From STC-113 sp964618565 (GTDB lineage: Bacteria > Patescibacteriota > Gracilibacteria > BD1-5 > UBA2023): DNA of 8,494 nt. The translations under genes were made by a program, and so were the position numbers. The stretch is from contig CAZUBA010000048.1 in NCBI GenBank assembly GCA_964618565.1, positions 1 through 8,494 on the forward strand, given 5' to 3'. The notes below the pieces were generated by a model. That model did no database searches, was not told the DNA's origin, and saw nothing but the letters and a program-made list of their open reading frames with translations. This document shows, piece after piece, positions 6,829 to 8,494 of this stretch (position 1 is its first letter; every line of letters begins with the position of its first letter).

Positions 6829-8494
6829 TTAAAATGGATTGCCATATTTCACGCATCTTACATACATATTTCAGGCGTTACTGTACATTCATTTATTTGT
6901 ATAAGTTGAAGATCTGCAATACGTATATGTTCTATTGCATGCATCATAAGAATTGTATGTTCATCATGGAGCAAGGCTTCACATATGGTCATAATTTCAA
7001 TTTGACCATAAGCTTGATGAAGACCAATATATCTTGCCGATTGCAAATAAGCTCGGATAAAGGCAATTGATGCCACTTGGATTAGCAGTGCATGAATAAT
7101 TTCACATACTGAAGTCATAGCTCTCGGGAACTTTCCATCATGCTCATAAGCTACTGCATTGAGTAATCGCTCCACTATAAGTAAGAGGTCAATATTCATT
7201 CGAAACAGAACAATCGGTTGCTCATGCGATATCTGATGGATTTGTATATATATTTCAAGCAGCATCTCTCGCTTTAAATTTACCGGCTTTCAATAAGTAT
7301 GTTCAGCTGCCCCAGGAAATGATATTTATAAAAGGATCCGTATCAATGCTGCTATAGCTTTCAGAATTTGTCGTTGAATGCCAAGTGGTTCATCAGTCCC
7401 AGCTGTAAGGTATCGTATGCAGAGGGCCATTATCAGCGTATCATTGAACCTTAAGGACAAGTTTATTGCAATAACGCGTTTGTGATATTATGGCTGTGAT
7501 TGTGGGCGGCTGTATATCAGTAGCACAGTTGCTTCATACAAATCAGTTTATGCAGGTATATGTGCAATTGCCTGGTGTTGCAGAGTATGTCCATGCCTGA
7601 TTAGGAGTCGTGGGGATTCAGTTAGAGAGCGTTCAGATATTAGAGAAGCTTGGATTTGTATTGCATTTAGGGATGCATGTGTTTCCGCTTTGCGCATACC
7701 CTGAGTTGCAACTGGATAATGCACAGCTTCACCAAGAGGATCCTCACCACGTTTGAGTTCATGCTCAATTGACTATTGTGCATGCTTTAGTATCCGATAT
7801 GCAAGAAGTTCAAGAGTTTTCAGTATGATATCATGTTATGCACTTATACCGGCAACTGTTGGTGGAAGCGGTCGTGTTATAGGCTGTTGTGGAATCTGCA
7901 GGAGTCCATGCAGATCAATCCCATATTTGTGTAAATGAAGATACTGTATTCCATGATGTGTTTGCAGGTTTCGTATTAGAGCATGTGAATGTCTTGGTAT
8001 TTGGTGTACAACTTCAAGCCAGATTTGTGAAGTTGGCCGTAAGGCTTGCTGGTCCGTTTACAGTTGTGGAACATGTATAATTCAATCGGATCGCCGATAA
8101 GTTGTTGCATGCTGTTCAATATTGAATTCCAGAGATTGTGAAAAATCCAGAAGTGTTTGCCGTCGTGTTTGTTCAGCATACATTTATAGTGGCTCCGTTT
8201 GCATTGCTTCAGAAACTTCAGCTAATCGTGTGGCTGTTGAGAGTGCAATTTCCAGCGACCAACGTGAAATTACCAGACAGACTTGCCGGTCAGTTTGTTG
8301 TCGTACTGCATGTATATCAGACTCTAGTTGCAGTTATGGTATTGCACACGCTTCAATGATTTCTTGCGGCAGTAAAAACTCAACTTGTATTCGCAGTGAC
8401 ATTTGTTCAGCATACATTTATAGTTGCTCCGTTTGCATTGCCTCAGAAGCTTCAGCTGATCGTGTGGCTGTTGAGAGTGCAATTTCCAGCGACC
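6829..8494 (-). CDS. C-terminal part of a large modular cysteine-rich secreted/surface protein
   Basis: 554 residues are visible from the right edge to a TAA at 6829-6831, with about 39 TGA glycines; the N terminus is outside. Domains in order: two Thr/Asn/Gly-rich repeats (1-78, 79-157); a module CSNTKPANTSWN...WDGSAWTPADSTTAYN...CRYKC (171-231); CTIVNGAGTQTW...CNSGYAQSGNTC (238-273); NQAWTYSATPGNCTYTC (298-314) up to C323; a PPTITAI...YSWDGGTTW...KARDAAGNIYT segment resembling an Ig/cadherin-like fold (328-417); and a C-terminal domain (about 437-554) with GWKVPES, IYWSSSSLWS and MYVRCVKYG, resembling FISUMP/DUF1566 domains. Regularly spaced cysteines suggest disulfides and hence an extracellular place. 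Such stacked CxxC-rich modules are, as I recall, common in long Gracilibacteria surface proteins. No LPXTG or C-terminal membrane anchor is seen. The likely role is adhesion or host contact; this is inference. Confidence 0.87.
8023..8259 (-). repeat. Tandem protein repeat, copy B (79 residues)
   Basis: This copy has the same start (VAGNCTLNSHTISGSFGS) and end (YTCSTTVNGPASL) as copy A. The middle is clearly different (FTISGIQYGTACNNLSAIRL), with one extra codon. It is followed by a degenerate LAGSC start that moves into the next module type. Confidence 0.92.
8260..8493 (-). repeat. Tandem protein repeat, copy A (78 residues)
   Basis: This copy begins VAGNCTLNSHTISGSFGG and contains VCGTNVTANTSG and YTCSTTTNGPASL. 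Its first 90 bases match the first 90 of copy B at 86 positions. The right edge cuts the array, so more copies may lie outside. Confidence 0.92.

Noticed and set aside
6858..7265. A 135-residue minus-strand frame
   Set aside because: It overlaps the surface protein in another frame, has no recognisable feature, and is rich in His/Ile as expected of an off-frame translation.
7753..8359. Several hydrophobic plus-strand frames with Val/Leu/His-rich repeats
   Set aside because: They mirror the Thr/Asn/Cys-rich repeats on the minus strand, where cysteine modules and domain motifs are coherent over 554 codons.
1..8494. UGA as tryptophan (mycoplasma code) or selenocysteine
   Set aside because: TGA falls on glycines in HU GFG, ApbE AKG, the FMN motif SGAS and the NAD(P) motif GTG. 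Trp sites use TGG, and there are far too many TGA codons for selenocysteine.
8023..8494. CRISPR array or DNA-level tandem repeat
   Set aside because: The 234-base period is a codon multiple, lies inside a coding frame and has no short direct repeats with unique spacers; it is a protein repeat.

Overview
The window is AT-rich and only makes sense if UGA is read as glycine. The clearest proof is a 90-residue HU protein at 4073-4345, whose invariant GFG turn and C-terminal AGK are both written with TGA. The same substitution restores complete HtpX, ApbE, ferric-reductase/rubredoxin/FNR and FMN-binding proteins. TGG is still used for Trp, and genes end in TAA or TAG. This is genetic code 25, known from Candidatus Gracilibacteria (BD1-5) and Absconditabacteria (SR1). 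The lineage is therefore probably one of these small, probably host-associated CPR/Patescibacteria. I cannot choose between them from this window, although the repeat modules at the right end look Gracilibacteria-like to me.

Layout from left to right. 1-834 (+) is an unrecognised soluble protein that may be cut at the left edge. 903-3731 (-) is a three-gene cluster, transcribed right to left. It encodes an FMN-binding lipoprotein, then a single polypeptide fusing an MsrQ/ferric-reductase-like heme membrane domain, a rubredoxin and an NAD(P)H:flavin oxidoreductase domain, then ApbE (FAD:protein FMN transferase). A 341-bp AT-rich divergent spacer follows. 4073-4345 (+) is HU, which shares a perfect bidirectional terminator with the convergent unknown gene at 4433-5560 (-). 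5769-6677 (+) is the membrane protease HtpX, followed by a tiny zinc-ribbon reading frame broken by one TAA and a terminator. 6829-8494 (-) is the C-terminal 554 residues of a large cysteine-rich modular secreted protein with near-identical tandem repeats; its start lies beyond the right edge.

The most interesting unit is 903-3731. It reads as a compact electron-export chain: NAD(P)H to FAD (FNR domain), probably through rubredoxin and membrane heme b, then to FMN covalently bound to a surface lipoprotein, with ApbE attaching the FMN. The lipoprotein carries the ApbE acceptor motif DVVSGAS near its C terminus. The terminal acceptor is unknown. Two things are odd. The ApbE has no export signal although its substrate is exported. 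The reductase and apbE are in the same frame, separated by one TAG that directly abuts the ATG.

A standard-code gene caller shatters every gene here. All protein lengths and residue numbers below assume UGA=Gly and were translated by hand.
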